From assembly GCA_001939145.1 (NCBI GenBank), contig LSRX01000416.1, positions 474,174 to 538,173 on the forward strand: a stretch of DNA of 64,000 nt, in the 5' to 3' direction. The position numbers and the translations under genes were made by a program. The DNA comes from Symbiodinium microadriaticum. Its lineage: Eukaryota; Sar; Dinophyceae; Suessiales; Symbiodiniaceae. The notes beneath the pieces are model-generated. The model worked only from the letters and a program-made list of their open reading frames with translations, made no database searches and was not told the origin of the DNA. Positions 1 through 11,179 of the stretch are shown here, piece after piece; positions within the stretch are counted from its first letter, which is position 1; every line of letters begins with the position of its first letter.

Positions 1-504
1 TTTCGATCGGTCCTAAACTCCCACGCCAAAGCGCGAAACCCCCAAGCGCAGAACCCGAAGCCCTGAGCCCTTCTTGTGGTGCAGGCCATGCCCGCTCGCG
101 TTTCAGGCCGCTCGGATGGCAAGCGGCACAGAGAGCGAACGTGTACGTAAAGGCAAGTGGGGTTAGAAGTTTAGAAACGCGCCAATTCAGGTATGAGAGA
201 TATAACCCCAATGAAGGTGGCTAGAATGTGGAGACTCTTGATGCATCTTATTTAGTAACCTTTATAGGCAGTCTAGAGTACCCTTCCAGTAACCCTTCTA
301 GTAACCCCATAAAAGAGCAAATAGCCCTAGGCTTTCAGCCAGAAGCCCTAAACCACCCTCTAAACCCTAAACCCCAAAGCCCTCTTAGGAGTGGCCATGC
401 CAGAACCGACTTTGCTCACATTTCTGCCGGCTGAGCCCCTGGTCGCTGCTGGGCCTTTTTCTGGAAGCTTCGTTTTTGGTGCCAGCCCCCGAAAGCTTAG
501 GTTG

Positions 505-620
505 GCTTTGCGGTTTAGGGGCTTAGAGAGTTTAGGGGTTTAGGGGTTTGAGGTTTAGGGGCTTAGAGAGTTTAGGGGTTTAGGGTTTGGGGGTTTAGGG
601 TTTTAAGGGTGTTTAGAGGC
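505..620 (+). repeat. Telomere-like G-type tract
   Basis: Degenerate TTTAGGG/TTAGGGG units interrupted by TTTGAGG and CTTAGAG variants. The imperfection and interior position indicate interstitial telomere-like sequence, not a chromosome end. Confidence 0.85.
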
Positions 621-1107
621 TTAGGGCCTGAGGGTTGAGGGCTTGTAGTCTTCAAACAGTAACATGTCTGAACATAGCGCCTGTTTTGTTGTTTCAACTT
701 CTCTCTATGCATAGTACGGCTCTTTCGTAAGCTCGACCCATGGCACGACTAAGAACTCCCAATGAAGCCATGAAGCCTCAGGTTTGGGGGTTCAGAGTTC
801 AGAGCTTTAGGGTCTAGGGTTCAGAGTTCCAGGGTTTGGGGTCTAGGGTTCAGAGCTTCAGGGTTCAGGGTTCAGGGTTTAGGGTTTGGCCAAAGACCAC
901 GCGACCAACATATCAGCTCCATTTAGGCTCCCATGCAGCAAAAGGGATATTCCTGAGGCGGAAACTGCGAGGTACATACTCTGGCGTAGAAGACCCGTTA
1001 TGTAAGGGCTATAAGTATCTATATACTACATAGGTTGCTGGACCCTTGTATAGTTCCACAATTCAGGTGTAGCAAAGGAGCCGGCAGGGTTATCAATCAA
1101 AAGTGCC

Positions 1108-1175
1108 CCAAACCCTAAAACCTAAACCCTAGACCCTAAGCCCTAAACCCTAAACCTGGATTTTAAACCCTAACT
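1108..1175 (-). repeat. Telomere-like C-type tract before the first TSP1-like island
   Basis: Degenerate CCCTAAA units that end about 25 bp before the putative TSP1 exon at 1201. Confidence 0.85.
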
Positions 1176-1200
1176 GCAGATCTTTGGGGACAGATCCCAG

Positions 1201-1284
1201 GCCCTGGGGACCCTGCTCCACCAGCTGCGGCCGCGGGAAGATGACGCGGCATCGACGCCCGATCATTTACAATGGGGCCCTTCG
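1201..1284 (+). CDS. Putative exon: thrombospondin type 1 (TSP1) repeat piece
   Basis: One frame reads PWGPCSTSCGRGKMTRHRR from 1202. This matches the TSP1 core pattern W-x-x-C-S-x-S-C-G-x-G-x(3)-R-x-R. TSP1 modules are extracellular adhesion modules. An AG lies directly before it (1199-1200), followed by G. The frame stays open to about 1284, where a GG^GTATT donor is possible. CCCTAAA-type sequence precedes it. The later TSP1 cysteines are not in this piece and would have to come from the next exon. Start and end are inferred, and expression is unknown. Confidence 0.5.
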
Positions 1285-1482
1285 GGGTATTATTAAAGTA
1301 TTGAGGTAATTGTTGGAATCATGTCTTAGTGTAGTTGTGGGATTTTTGGAGTTTTTGTTTTATCAAGGGCGTGTAGTAGAGATCATTTGAGAGTTAAAAG
1401 AGGTTTGTTGGTTTTGCACACCCTGAACCCTAAACCTAAAACCCTATAAACCCTAGACCTGAAAGCCTACAGCCACAGGGTT

Positions 1483-1545
1483 CGGATGCCTGACTTTCGA
1501 GGAGATGCTCTTTTCTCTTGCGACATACCATTGCGTCAGAACCCA
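1483..1545 (+). CDS. Possible exon: CCP-like piece
   Basis: One frame reads MPDFRGDALFSCDIPLRQN. The G-D-x-L-F-S-C-D run is like the central strand of a sushi/CCP module, where a hydrophobic-x-C pair follows a Gly. A C-type telomere-like tract lies upstream (1425-1470) and a short G-type stretch downstream (about 1580). There is only one Cys, so the call is weak. Confidence 0.25.
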
Positions 1546-1596
1546 TCGTCTTCAAGCCGAAGCCCGTCTCAGGGCTGAGGCTTTAGGGTTTACTTG

Positions 1597-1702
1597 CAGG
1601 ATCATGGTACTTAGTAAGTAAGGTTATAAGTCCCGCAATTGGGATCATAAGCAGATATAAATATAGTTACCTGATTTATGTCCCATGATCCTTGAAGTAT
1701 GG
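1597..1702. mobile_element. Palindromic element family H, copy 1
   Basis: About 106 bp. The ends are inverted: GATCATGGTACTTAGTAA near 1600 against CCCATGATCCTTGAAGT near 1683-1699. The interior is AT-rich and contains GGTTATAAGT. It resembles the copy at 37632-37740. No coding capacity. Confidence 0.55.
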
Positions 1703-2084
1703 ATTAGGAGAAGCCCCTCTAAGGAGGTTTTACACATAGTCTCCATTGGAGTTCCTTGCTTTGCTTTTGTATTACAGGGTTCTAACCACCAAGTGCGCTG
1801 TCCGCAAAAGAGCTTCCACGAGCATAATAGGTAGGCCGTTCAGGTCTGGAATACGCCTCAAAAGCCCAGGCCCTAAACCCCAAATCTTAGATCAGCAATG
1901 TCTAGTAAGGTTTAGAGTTTAATGAAACTTTTCTTAATAGTACTACTGAAAACCCTAGGCCTTACTAAGCAGTACTAAACTTACTGAACCCTAAATGTTA
2001 CACTGAAGAGCTTTGCAGGAGCGAGACCTTGATTTCGAGAGCCAAGGCTTGGGTTTGGGGGGGACAACGTCCTAACATAGCAGC

Positions 2085-2170
2085 TAAACTCTAAACCCTA
2101 AACCCTAAACCCTAAAACCCTAAACCCTAAAACCCTAAACCCTAAACCCTAAACCCCAGACCCTAAACCG
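2085..2170 (-). repeat. Telomere-like C-type tract
   Basis: About ten near-perfect CCCTAAA units, including CCCTAAAA variants. It is followed by a GC-richer island (2170-2240) and then by G-type sequence (2250-2280). Confidence 0.9.
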
Positions 2171-2246
2171 CACTAAGGCTAGTGATACCGAGCCTCCAGC
2201 TTCCCGATCAAGGTTACATGTTGACTTCTTTGAAATGGACCGTTAA

Positions 2247-2340
2247 ACCTTATGGGGTTTAGGGGTTTAGGGTTTAGAGTTGAAATGGACCGTTAAACCT
2301 CATTCTAACTATCGGTTTATGGGGTTTAGGGTTTAGGGTA
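2247..2340 (+). repeat. Short direct duplication containing G-type tract
   Basis: GAAATGGACCGTTAAACCT occurs at about 2232 and again at about 2281. Each copy is followed, closely or after a short insert, by TATGGGGTTTAGGG. This is a small local duplication that carries the telomere-like sequence with it. Confidence 0.6.
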
Positions 2341-2987
2341 TTAGGACCCCGATATGAAGCCCAAAACCCTAAATCCTGTATATTAACACCCAAGAACCTA
2401 TCAATTCCCGAGGTACTGCCATTCCCAGGGACGAAATCCAGTCTGGCATCGAATGCCCAAAGGAGGCTTAAAGTGCTCCGGTTTAGGGTTTTGGGTTTAG
2501 AGTTCAAGCTTTCGGGTTTAGGGTCAGGTTTAGGTGTGAAACCGGGTCAAGGATTCAGGTGTTTGAGGTTTAGCTTTTTGTATTGGTTCTGTCAGGGTGT
2601 TAAAGGGCCTTATTGGGTTTCGGACTGTGTGTCAAGCAGGGCTACTAGGGCCCGGATGTTTAGCAGCACTATTGCTGATAATCAGGCTTGCAGAGGTTTA
2701 AAGAAGCCTTGTTTAGAGTGTTAAAGGATTTCGAGCAAGGTTTAGGGGGATGGATTGAGGATTCGACTTTGCCTGGCCTCGTCCGGGTCGAACGAAGTGG
2801 TAGGAAGGATTTTTCCTACTTCAGGAAGAGCTTTAGTGCTCTTATGAGTTTTGCTCGTACATTTTGTCTCAACAAACAAACTCCACGGGATGATTGAAGA
2901 GATTTTTTTCTCTGGCCCTAAGTGCGCTGAAGGGAAGCTGTGCCCCCTAAGAGTCGTTTGATGTTCTTGGGCCCTAGCTTGCTGGCT

Positions 2988-3080
2988 GAAGGAGATATCT
3001 TTACGGGGAGACTAGTGTTTGTGTGGTGTGAAGGAGACTTCGTTAACAGGGCCGGGTCAGGTACGTGGGTTGCCTGCACC
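2988..3080 (+). CDS. Possible exon: CCP-like piece
   Basis: The frame is open from about 2940. It contains GRLVFVWCEGDFVNRAG followed by SGTWVACT. The order G-x-L-V-F-x-W-C-x-G and then G-x-W-x-x-C is the layout of the middle and end of a sushi/CCP module. C-type telomere-like sequence follows at 3170-3330 rather than preceding it. It may therefore be a decayed module or chance. Confidence 0.3.
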
Positions 3081-3264
3081 CTTCATATAGAACAGTTTAC
3101 TGGACAAGAAGCATGGAGCCATGGAGCTTGTGGCAGGGCAATTTTGAGACATGGCTTTGGACCCCAACAACCCCAAACCCTAGATCCCTAAACCCAAAGC
3201 CACTAAAGCCCCATGCGCCCCTAAATCCCCAAACCCGAAAACCCTTAACCACCCCCTGAAAGCC

Positions 3265-3325
3265 CTCCAAACCCTAAACCCTAAACCCTAAACCCTTAAA
3301 CCCTAAAAACCCTAAACCCTAACGC
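3265..3325 (-). repeat. Telomere-like C-type tract
   Basis: Near-perfect CCCTAAA units just upstream of the small Cys-containing island at 3369. Confidence 0.85.
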
Positions 3326-3368
3326 CTAGAATCCCGAAGAGGCCCTGAAACCCCAAAGCCGCAGAGAG

Positions 3369-3420
3369 GTGGACGAGTCAGCTTGCAGCCTTGGGGAGTG
3401 CATCGAGTCAGCGCCCAAGC
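3369..3420 (+). CDS. Possible exon: short Cys-containing module piece
   Basis: VDESACSLGECIESAPKL is read directly after an AG (3367-3368) with G next. A C-type tract precedes it and a G-type tract follows at 3425-3540, the typical arrangement in this window. The spacing C-x4-C...AP could span the end of one CCP module and the start of the next. Too short to be sure. Confidence 0.25.
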
Positions 3421-3544
3421 TGTTGGGGTTGGGGTTGTGGGTTCAGCGTTTACGGGTTTTTTTGGGTTTGGGGTTGTGTTTTTTCCGTTTTTGCGTTGTG
3501 GGGTTGGTGTTTACGGTTTTTGGGCTTACGTTTAGGGCACCCAG

Positions 3545-4430
3545 ATTGTTAGGAATGTAGAGACCTGGTGATTTGCAGATATGCTTCCTTGCAGTTCCTT
3601 GTTTTGTTGTAGTATACCGAAAAACCATGTTCTGTTCACCAGCCCCTCTACCTCGCCGCGACGCCCTTCCGGGAGAATCCGCAAGGCAGACGCGACATGA
3701 TCGCAAGGCAAACGATCTCAATCAGTTGCTTGAACAATGAACAACTGTGAAAAGCCAAGCCGGTGAATGCTGCTCGCTTCAGCCAGGATCCCTGGGACGA
3801 CCTTTACTGGGAGAATTGAAAGAACAGCAACATGATCAGGGTCCAGGATTTGGGTGGGGTTGGGCTTTCTTGGGGCCCATGTAGAGTCACGTGCTACCAC
3901 TATGAAGCTGCAGTGTCTGTTCTGCAGCAAGCTTTGCGAGGCCTAGAAGTCATGTACTGCACATAAACTCGCTTTTGGAAGTGGTACTCCTGCCTAGAGG
4001 TCCCAACATTTGTTTTTCGGCTGTGCGATTTCCCAGGGCTTAGTTAGGCGCCATCTCCCGAAATTGAAGCTTCAGATTCAACCTGGAAGCACGACATCGA
4101 CCAACAGAAGCACAAGGCAGAATCTTGAGCGTGATATCGGAGATGTTCGGAGGTTAAGAGATAAGACTCGGCTCACTGTACGCATTCTTTAACAGATATA
4201 AGTTGTAGCTACATGCAGTTATAAGCAACTCTCCAACCCCAACCCTGAACGCCCGTGAAACCCCATGAAAACAGTCTCCGCTGTCTCAGGCAGTCGAGCT
4301 GTCACTTCGAGGCGCTGCCACGCAAGGTAATGTAAAGGTAATGTGAAGAAACGTGGTAGTAATTAATGTCATGCAATGTAGTGTAATGGACTGCAGTGCA
4401 ATGTATGTTTCGTACATATGTGCGTATGCA
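3545..4430. other. Unique sequence, no gene recognised
   Basis: Mostly free of telomere-like repeats. Both strands have 60-70 codon open stretches (for example minus strand 3718-3930), but no motif, cysteine pattern or splice layout was recognised. Confidence 0.3.
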
Positions 4431-4443
4431 ACTATAGTACGTC

Positions 4444-4481
4444 TGGATGGATGGATGGATGGATGGATGGATGGATGGATA
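4444..4481. repeat. (GGAT)n microsatellite
   Basis: Nine uninterrupted GGAT units. A stretch of ATG/TGC-rich simple sequence follows to about 4670. Confidence 0.95.
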
Positions 4482-5135
4482 TGAATGCATGGAGGTAATC
4501 ATGTAGCCAAATGTGCACTTTGTCTGTAGGTATGTGTGTTTGAACGTAAGTGTGTACACATTGCAGGTATGGGGGGGGATGGAAGAACGGCATGTGCCTG
4601 TGTATGCATCTACGTCTGTAAGTGCGTATGTATGCATGTCTGCATGCATGCCTGCTTGATGCATGTATTCGTCTCATACTTCAAGTGCACCTACAGCCAG
4701 CACTACAAATAGTAGGTTCTTCCCGTACATGTATTCATACGACAGTACCTAGTCAGAGTCAGAGGAGCATTTGCAAGTCCAAGCGCCCACAGGTGGCGCC
4801 GCGCGTGGACCGAGCGGCACCTTTGAAAGGTTGTAACGGAACCACGGCGGAGCAGGTGAGCAGTCCTCTGCAGTCTCCGTCGCTGGGGCTTAGAATTTAG
4901 AGTTCCTTAGCATAGCTGTTCGAGTCTACAGTTGCGAGGCTACAAAGAATTATAATCCCTTGCGAGGTTCCATTTGCAGTGCAGGTATGTACGCACACAC
5001 TTTTGCACGCATGGCATGCATACATGGCATGCATGCATTCGAATAGGTATATGTCTATGTTTGTATGTATGTAAATGTACATAAGATTGTTGGCTGCCCG
5101 TCTGTATGTATGTCTGTGTATTTAGGTTGATACCT

Positions 5136-5257
5136 GTGTGTGTGTGTGTGTCTCTCTCTCTCTCTCTCTCGCTCTCTCTTTATATATATATATACACATG
5201 TTTGTTGATGTGTGTATATATAAGTATAAATATACATATACATATATGTATATATAC

Positions 5258-5289
<32 letters not shown>

Positions 5290-5345
5290 GTAGATATATT
5301 AATTGATTGATTGACTGCTTGAATGCTTGATTGATTGATTGGTAC
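5136..5345. repeat. Compound microsatellite block
   Basis: (GT)n passes into (CT)n at 5136-5178, then (TA)n at 5180-5194, then TATA/CATA-rich sequence, (GATA)n at about 5259-5288 and (TTGA)n to 5340. No coding content. Open frames here are low-complexity shadows. Confidence 0.95.
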
Positions 5346-6365
5346 TGCTGTGTATACACCTGACTTTCGTATAACAGCTTATTGCCTTGCCAACCAGGCT
5401 TGTAGGGAGTGTTTCGTTTTTGCTTGCCCTAACTTACATACCTTGGCTCTATATGCACCGCTCAGTAGTCTAGCTAGCCTTCGGTGCAGTTTTAGTTTTG
5501 ACTGCCCAGCTTGGCCGAACGAAATCTGCGTTTGTTGCCCTGCTTGTTCTGATTTCCTGGTACGTAAACTCGGCATGTTCTAGATTGCAAGCTTTGATTT
5601 CTAAAGCCTAAGTGCTGAGAATCTTGGCTTGTCGGTAGTGTGTGAGAGACACCGACATCACCATACCAACGATTGGTTATCATACTTCCTCTAGAAAGAT
5701 AGCCGGCACGGACACGCCAATACAAGATCCTCGCCGGCATTTGCAAGCAGCAAAATCAGGGTCTTGGTATACCACAAGAAGACTCGAGAGAACATTCGAG
5801 TCGTCTTAGAAGAAGCTCAGTCACTTGCTGACGTTCCCTCCAGCAGGGTTGCCACTTGAACTGTGCCGTGGGCTACGAGCAGGCCACCCTGCAGATTATC
5901 GTTTTAGGGTTTAGGGTTTAGGGGATGTTGGGACGTGGTCTGCATTCAGGACTGCGTATTTCGGACTGCGTGGGTTTATGTTTGGGGCTCTGTGGATGCT
6001 GGGACCTCATGGACTCAGGGCTTGATCCGTAAGCCTTTGAGCTGCGAGACCGGTGTGAGTGTGTGTGTGTGTGTCGTGTTCAACACCAGCGTCTTCGACT
6101 TGAGTTGTGGAAGGCCATGTCTTGATTTCCGGTAGCCCAATGTTCATTCCGGCCCTTTAGATTGACATGGAGATGAACACAGAAATCGGCTCGACGCGAG
6201 GCTGTCGTAACCACCAATGTCCACCGCGTCAGGATTAGATATATGAAAAGGGAAACTTGTGCAGAGGAGTGTTAATTTAGTTTTGTCTCCGGTAGTATGC
6301 GACTCCGTAATGCCCGTCTAAAATCCCATGCAGTGAAGCTGCTCTGAGATACTCTACTATACTCT
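5346..6365. other. No gene recognised
   Basis: Contains a Cys-rich open stretch at 5391-5580 without a recognised domain, and a short G-type stretch at 5900-5930. Nothing else recognisable was found. Confidence 0.3.
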
Positions 6366-6369
6366 CAGA

Positions 6370-6463
6370 GTCCATGTGCTCACATAGTGTATACTTTGCT
6401 CAAAAAGTGAATCCTATACGGGGTACTTTAAGGCCACTGTGTATACTACTTGGGTTCATGGCC
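6370..6463. mobile_element. Palindromic element family D, copy 1
   Basis: Inverted ends of the CCATGT..CAxATAGT / ACTACTTGGGTTCATGG type, about 94 bp, with TATACTTTG and TACTTTAAGGCC inside. This is the most frequent family in the window (nine copies or part copies). Confidence 0.6.
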
Positions 6464-6589
6464 CCGTAAACCCTAAACCCTACCAAACCATTAAAGGGAC
6501 CTTGCAGGACTCCTTAAAGGAACCCTATTTGGGTTCATGGACACTTAGGGATAGAAGCCGGACCTTGCCCGGGCGAAGCTGCTCCGAAA

Positions 6590-6740
6590 CACCCTAAACA
6601 CTAAGCCCCCCAAAAAACCCTTAAACACGAATTACAGCCTAAAAAAACCTGAAACACTAATTAAAACCCTAAACAGCCCTAAACACGAATTAAACCCCCC
6701 AAAAAGCCCTAAACCCTAAACCCTACATCCTAAACCCCTT
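6590..6740 (-). repeat. Degenerate C-type tract with AATTA interruptions
   Basis: CCCTAAA-like words alternate with AACACGAATTA and CCCCCCAAAAA variants. It leads into the island next to the assembly gap. Confidence 0.7.
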
Positions 6741-6784
6741 ACTGCAGAAGCCTGGCCTGGACCCGGTTACCATCCTTGGCCTTG

Positions 6785-6903
6785 CGGATCTAGCGGTTCT
6801 CGCCGGGTGGGGGGGNNNNNNNNNNNNNNNNNNNNNNNNNNNNNNNNNNNNNNNNNNNNNNNNNNNNNNGGGGGGGGGGGGGGGGGGGGGCGCGCTAGAT
6901 CCG
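6785..6903. other. Assembly gap inside an inverted repeat
   Basis: 54 N at 6816-6869, preceded by a short G run and followed by 21 G (6870-6890). Outside these are exact 11-bp inverted arms: CGGATCTAGCG at 6785-6795 and CGCTAGATCCG at 6893-6903. The unread sequence is therefore the loop of a hairpin and probably G-rich. The gap size may be nominal. Confidence 0.9.
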
Positions 6904-7136
6904 GGAAGCCCCACATCGACGGAAGAGATGGGGGCTGAGGGTTTTATTGGGTTTTCGGAATTTCAAGTTTAGTTGGGTGTTTTGGGGCGTTGTGGGTTTA
7001 GGGTCCGTACTTACCTAACCTGCTTTGTAATGGCCTCCCTAGTAACTTCTCTGTTAGGGCTTCCATCTCGATTCCACAAGTGGGTAGGTTGTGGTGTAGT
7101 TGACCGTAATGCGAAATTTTGAACTCTTAAGCTTGA

Positions 7137-7262
7137 CACCCTAAACCCTAAACCCCAAACCCTAAACCCCAATCCCTAAACCCTAAACCCCAAACCCTAA
7201 ACCCCAAACCCAAAACCTAAACCCCAAACCCTAAACCCCAAACCCCAAACCCTAAACCCTTC
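7137..7262 (-). repeat. Telomere-like C-type tract
   Basis: About 17 CCCTAAA/CCCCAAA units, one of the longer tracts. It lies about 37 bp upstream of the putative CCP exon at 7299. Confidence 0.9.
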
Positions 7263-7298
7263 TTAGACCCTACGTCTCAAGCTTTGAGTCACGAAGAG

Positions 7299-7379
7299 GA
7301 CCGGCCGCTCCTGTGCGCGGGCGGTCTGCGCTTTCTGCGAAGTCGTTGTTTGCCGACGTCGTGCGGCCGTTTGGTTCAG
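7299..7379 (+). CDS. Putative exon: end of a CCP module
   Basis: After AG (7297-7298) followed by G, the frame gives LLCAGGLRFLRSRCLPTSCG. The pattern C-x-x-G-x-x-F-x(3)-R-C-x4-C-G is nearly the same as that at 41902 (C-x3-G-x-F-x(3)-R-C-x4-C-G). In CCP modules the last two cysteines come just before the first cysteine of the next module, which fits C..C..C here. A C-type tract lies upstream and a G-type tract (7387-7420) downstream. Confidence 0.35.
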
Positions 7380-7439
7380 TCTCTATTAGGGTTCAGGGTT
7401 TAGGGTTTAGGTTTAGGGGCTCCTGAACATAGAGTTGAG

Positions 7440-8335
7440 GTTATCGGGCTTCCCAACAACAATACATCATTCGTTGAATGTGGACTACGAGAGGGGCCGG
7501 AGTTAAAGAGGGATTTATGGAGGCTCTCTAGCTGCACAACCTTATTCTCGGGTTCACAAATAGGTGAGTCCCGGGCCTAGAGTGTTGGATTTAGGTTTTG
7601 AGTCCTGGTGCTTACGGCTTACAAACACGAAAAAACAAGGACACATCTCCAACCCCCCTGAATCCTGAATCTGGGCGGCTATAGGCTCTAGAGATCCGGA
7701 ATGCTGTGTCAGCTGGTGATGCTTTCGGACGTATGGCTTATGGGCGTATGGCTATGGAATGTGCTTTAGGCTGCAAGTGTAGGGTCCATCAGTAGTATTG
7801 TTCCTCCGGGTATACCCCGACGCTCTTCTGACATGATCAACGCTGTCACACGCGTTTGAGTGCTTGCTGAGGCGAGGCTCCCACGATCGCAAAGGCGAGA
7901 GGGTGTTGTTCAGGGCCTAAGACAGGCTTGGTTTAGGCATGTTTAGGCTTGTAGGCATACCTTCACCCATCACAACCTATATGTTTGTAGCTATACTTCC
8001 TAATTAAGGTTCATAATCAGACCCTACACGAAAGTAGGTCATGGTAGTTCAAGGTAGGGTTTAGGGTTTACGATTGTTTTAGCGTCTTGGGACTTGGGTT
8101 TGGGGTTGGTTTAGGGTTTAGGCTTGGTCAGTGATGAGAGAAGAGCATCTGCGATGGCAGTGGTTTCCACACGATTTTTCAGATGGTATCCGTTAGCAGT
8201 AATGTAGTGGAATCAGTCGAGCAAGTAAAAGTCTCAGACTGGGAAAAAGTGTCGTGCCGCAAGCTTTTGTCATCGCTGGATTCCGGGCCCAGTGTATGAT
8301 TCGATGGAGTTGATAGGAAGTTTCCCTAAGAGCCC
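7440..8335. other. No gene recognised
   Basis: Scattered G-type words at about 7920-7950 and 8055-8130, with unique sequence between. No supported exon. Confidence 0.3.
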
Positions 8336-8340
8336 ATGTA

Positions 8341-8430
8341 ATGTACCCAAATACTATATACTTTGGCTTTAAAGTAGGCCCTATATAAGTGCTTTCAGGC
8401 TAAAGTCTAGACTGTTTGGGTACATGGACA
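8341..8430. mobile_element. Palindromic element family D, copy 2
   Basis: ATGTACCCAAATACTATATA at the left end and its approximate complement ..GTTTGGGTACATGG at the right end. Confidence 0.65.
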
Positions 8431-8540
8431 CATGGACCCTTAAACCCTGAACCCTATAACACCCTTAAAGGAACCCCCTTGCGTAAAGGCACCCTATTTG
8501 GGTACATGGACCCTTAAACCCTAAACCCTATAAACCCCTA

Positions 8541-8815
8541 GAGACCTTATAGGACTCCTTAAAGGAACCCTATTTGGGTTCATGGCCTCTTCAACAATGG
8601 ACCCTTAACCCCTAAACCCTATAAAACCCTTCAAGGAACCCCCTTTAGGCCCTATAGAGACCTTATAGGACTCCTTAAAGGAACCCTATTTGGGTTCATG
8701 GCCTCTTCAACAATGGACCCTTAACCCCTAAACCCTATAAAACCCTTCAAGGAACCCCCTTTAGGCCCTATAGAGACCTTTTCGGCCTCCTTAAAGGAAC
8801 CCTATTTGGGTACAT
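8541..8815. repeat. 116-bp tandem duplication of D-like sequence
   Basis: GAGACC starts at 8541, 8657 and 8773, giving two complete 116-bp units and a third partial one. Each holds TTAAAGGAACCCTATTTGGG and a short CCCTAAA-like word. The first two units are almost identical, so the duplication is recent or an assembly effect. Confidence 0.8.
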
Positions 8816-8829
8816 GGACCCTTAGGTTT

Positions 8830-9100
8830 TAAGGATTCTCGGAGCCCGCAGGGTCGGCCCACGTTTCGCTGCGCCGGGCTCCAGAGCGGGGCTCTGCCGC
8901 CTTGCTGGATTTCGGGTGGAAGCCTGGGGTCAAACGGCCGCTTCAAAAACCCCTAAACCCCCCAAACCCTAAACCCTAAATCCAAAACCCCTAAACCCAA
9001 ACAAAAAAAACCTAAACCACCGAGCTCGGGCTCGGACTGTTGGCTGGCCGTTGGAAAGCACATGCCAGAGATCTAGGAGGCACGCGAGTACTCGAGGTGG
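8830..9100. other. GC-rich islands around a C-type tract, unassigned
   Basis: Island 8830-8932 includes RPTFRCAGLQSG in one + frame (a weak CCP-like FRC), but it is followed, not preceded, by C-type sequence (8935-9020). A second island at 9025-9095 has SDCWLAVGKHMPE. Neither can be assigned with confidence. Confidence 0.2.
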
Positions 9101-10080
9101 GTACTTTGGGTTCAAGATTCTTACGTAATAGTTGCGCATTCATAGGTGTTAATCCCAAAAAAGTAAAACTAGTCATGACTTGTCATGTTGCCGTCCTGAG
9201 TCAGGTAAATGAGGAACAGAACGAACAATAACTTTCCGGAGGCATGCTTCCGCGACGTACTCGGACTCGAATTTCCGTATGCCTCAAGGCCAAAAGCAGT
9301 GGTTAAAGCCCAATTGCAACCTCGCGAACTTTTATATTATGTTACGAACACCGTGACAAACTGTTACGCCCTGCAGCCTCAGCCCCATGCCCAGGTGCCA
9401 CATTGACTGTGATCCTGGTTTCCAGAAGACTGGAGACTTGATCTGCCACCACGGCCATTTCAATGTGCCGGACTGCCGCCACATGGCTTCTCAATGTGCC
9501 AGATCCTAAACCTTGGACACAAAAGCCTGTGGTTGAAGTCTTTGATCGCCTTTATATTTGGAGCTCGTGACACAGGTCAGGGTCTGCATTCTGAACCCGC
9601 AAGCCTGAACCGCCATTCCTAAGCCCTAACCTTCGGGCTCAACATAGCCCAAAAGCCCCAAAAGCCTGAAGATCAGAGTCTGCGCGGCCATAGTTTGAAG
9701 ACTGGTTCAGAAAGCTTCTGTTCCCAGTCTCAAGGAACAGAAGCAGATGAAGCTGTACGACTGTACGACACACAACATGTCTTTGGGAAGGTTTGCGACC
9801 CAACTCCGTAAGTAGGTGCACACCCTGACGCCTCAAACCCTTAAAACCCAAGCCACGTTTGGTTGCAACGAGGATACACCCGGATAGATAACCCTACATC
9901 CTAAATCCTAAACCTTAAACGGGGTTACACATTCGAGTTATTCAACCCTCGTTGGAGTTGCCGTTCCCAGAGAATGAGTGCGATCTCTCAAGCTGTAAAC
10001 CCTAACCCTTAAAAACTAAACCTCAAGCCCAAAACCCGAAACCCAAAGCCCCAAAGCATTTAGTTCTGTTCCTGGGAGTG
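9100..10080. other. No gene recognised
   Basis: Weak C-type words near 9600, 9890 and 10000-10050. Open frames of 60-70 codons show no recognisable domain. Confidence 0.3.
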
Positions 10081-10216
10081 GGAATCTCGACGACTCAATG
10101 CTGGCGAGGCCCCGATAGCTGCGGAAGAGCGCCGCAGCCCAGCCACGGCCGCCTGTCATCGCGAGCACAAATCAAGATTTGTTGTGCGTCTAGTGGAAGC
10201 ATATACAAACAGGTAC

Positions 10217-10245
10217 ATATATATATATATATATACACACACACA
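10217..10245. repeat. (AT)n(AC)n microsatellite
   Basis: Nine AT units pass into AC units. GT-rich sequence continues to about 10320. Confidence 0.95.
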
Positions 10246-11179
10246 TGAGTTTGTATAGGAAGAAAAAGGTGTTTGCGTGTGTGTGTGTCTGAGCGCGCGC
10301 GCATGTGCGTTGTGTGTAAAGTGGCGTTCTGTCTGTTCGGAGATGCGTACATAGATGTTCCCACATAATTGAAACTTGTCGCGGTGCTAGCTATAGGTGC
10401 CTAGTTACAATTGCGAGCGGCGCGTTGTTCTGCTTGATTCTTGAACTCGCCAGCAGCTCGTGCGTGCATGCGCAGATGCAGATATCTATGTAAGTGAGAA
10501 ATGAGCATGAGCACATTTCATGGCCCTGGGTTTGCGTGTGTCTGTGTGTTACGATAAAGTCCTGAACATGTACAGAGACTCACTGCTTACGCATAATGTC
10601 GCAAACACACACACACACAAGCATCTATATGTGCACAAGAGCAATTGTGCCTGATGCTTGCGTTGCTTGAATCCGGCATGTGAAAGCTTCGGTCCAACGC
10701 ATGGACCAGAACCCTCATTCACTATAAAGTGTTTCCTGGCAAGTGCATCCACATCCTAGAGGCTATTGACAACGCTCCGCCGCATGATGCCCCTGCCCGA
10801 TGATCAAGTTGATGGCCGACTCTGTTTTCCAGAAACACCCCGCACTTATAGCCTAATTTTCTCGGGAGTAGCAGGTGTTCGGTATCTTATCTTGGCTACT
10901 ACTCAGGGTGTTGGATTCGGAGCTTCGGTAAGGTACGATAGCGCTGGGAGTTTTGCTCAAACCTTGGCCCCTGTAGTGACCTTACTAATTCCTAAACCCT
11001 GAAAACAAGCCCCAATACATCCCTTGAAAAAACTCATTCAAGGGCACGCAGGGGTGAGATGCAGCATTTCAGACGAACTCAGGTGCTGCCCTGTTCGTTT
11101 GCCCGTCAGGCCCGCTTGGTCTAACATTAAGGTTCGGATAGAGACTAGTGAGATCCGCTTGTATTCCCTGTGCATGTAT

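Larger units (their letters stand above)
1..1195. other. Leading region, telomere-like tracts, no gene recognised
   Basis: C-type (CCCTAAA-like) sequence lies at about 320-380 and 1108-1175, and G-type (TTTAGGG-like) at 505-620 and 780-890. A GC-richer island at 385-475 sits between a C tract and a G tract, as the putative exons elsewhere do, but no domain was recognised in any frame. The stretch 890-1105 holds nothing recognisable. Confidence 0.5.

Noticed and set aside
4302-4677. A 120-codon minus frame with Ile-His-Pro-Ser repeats
   Set aside because: It is a translation of (GGAT)n and flanking simple repeats.
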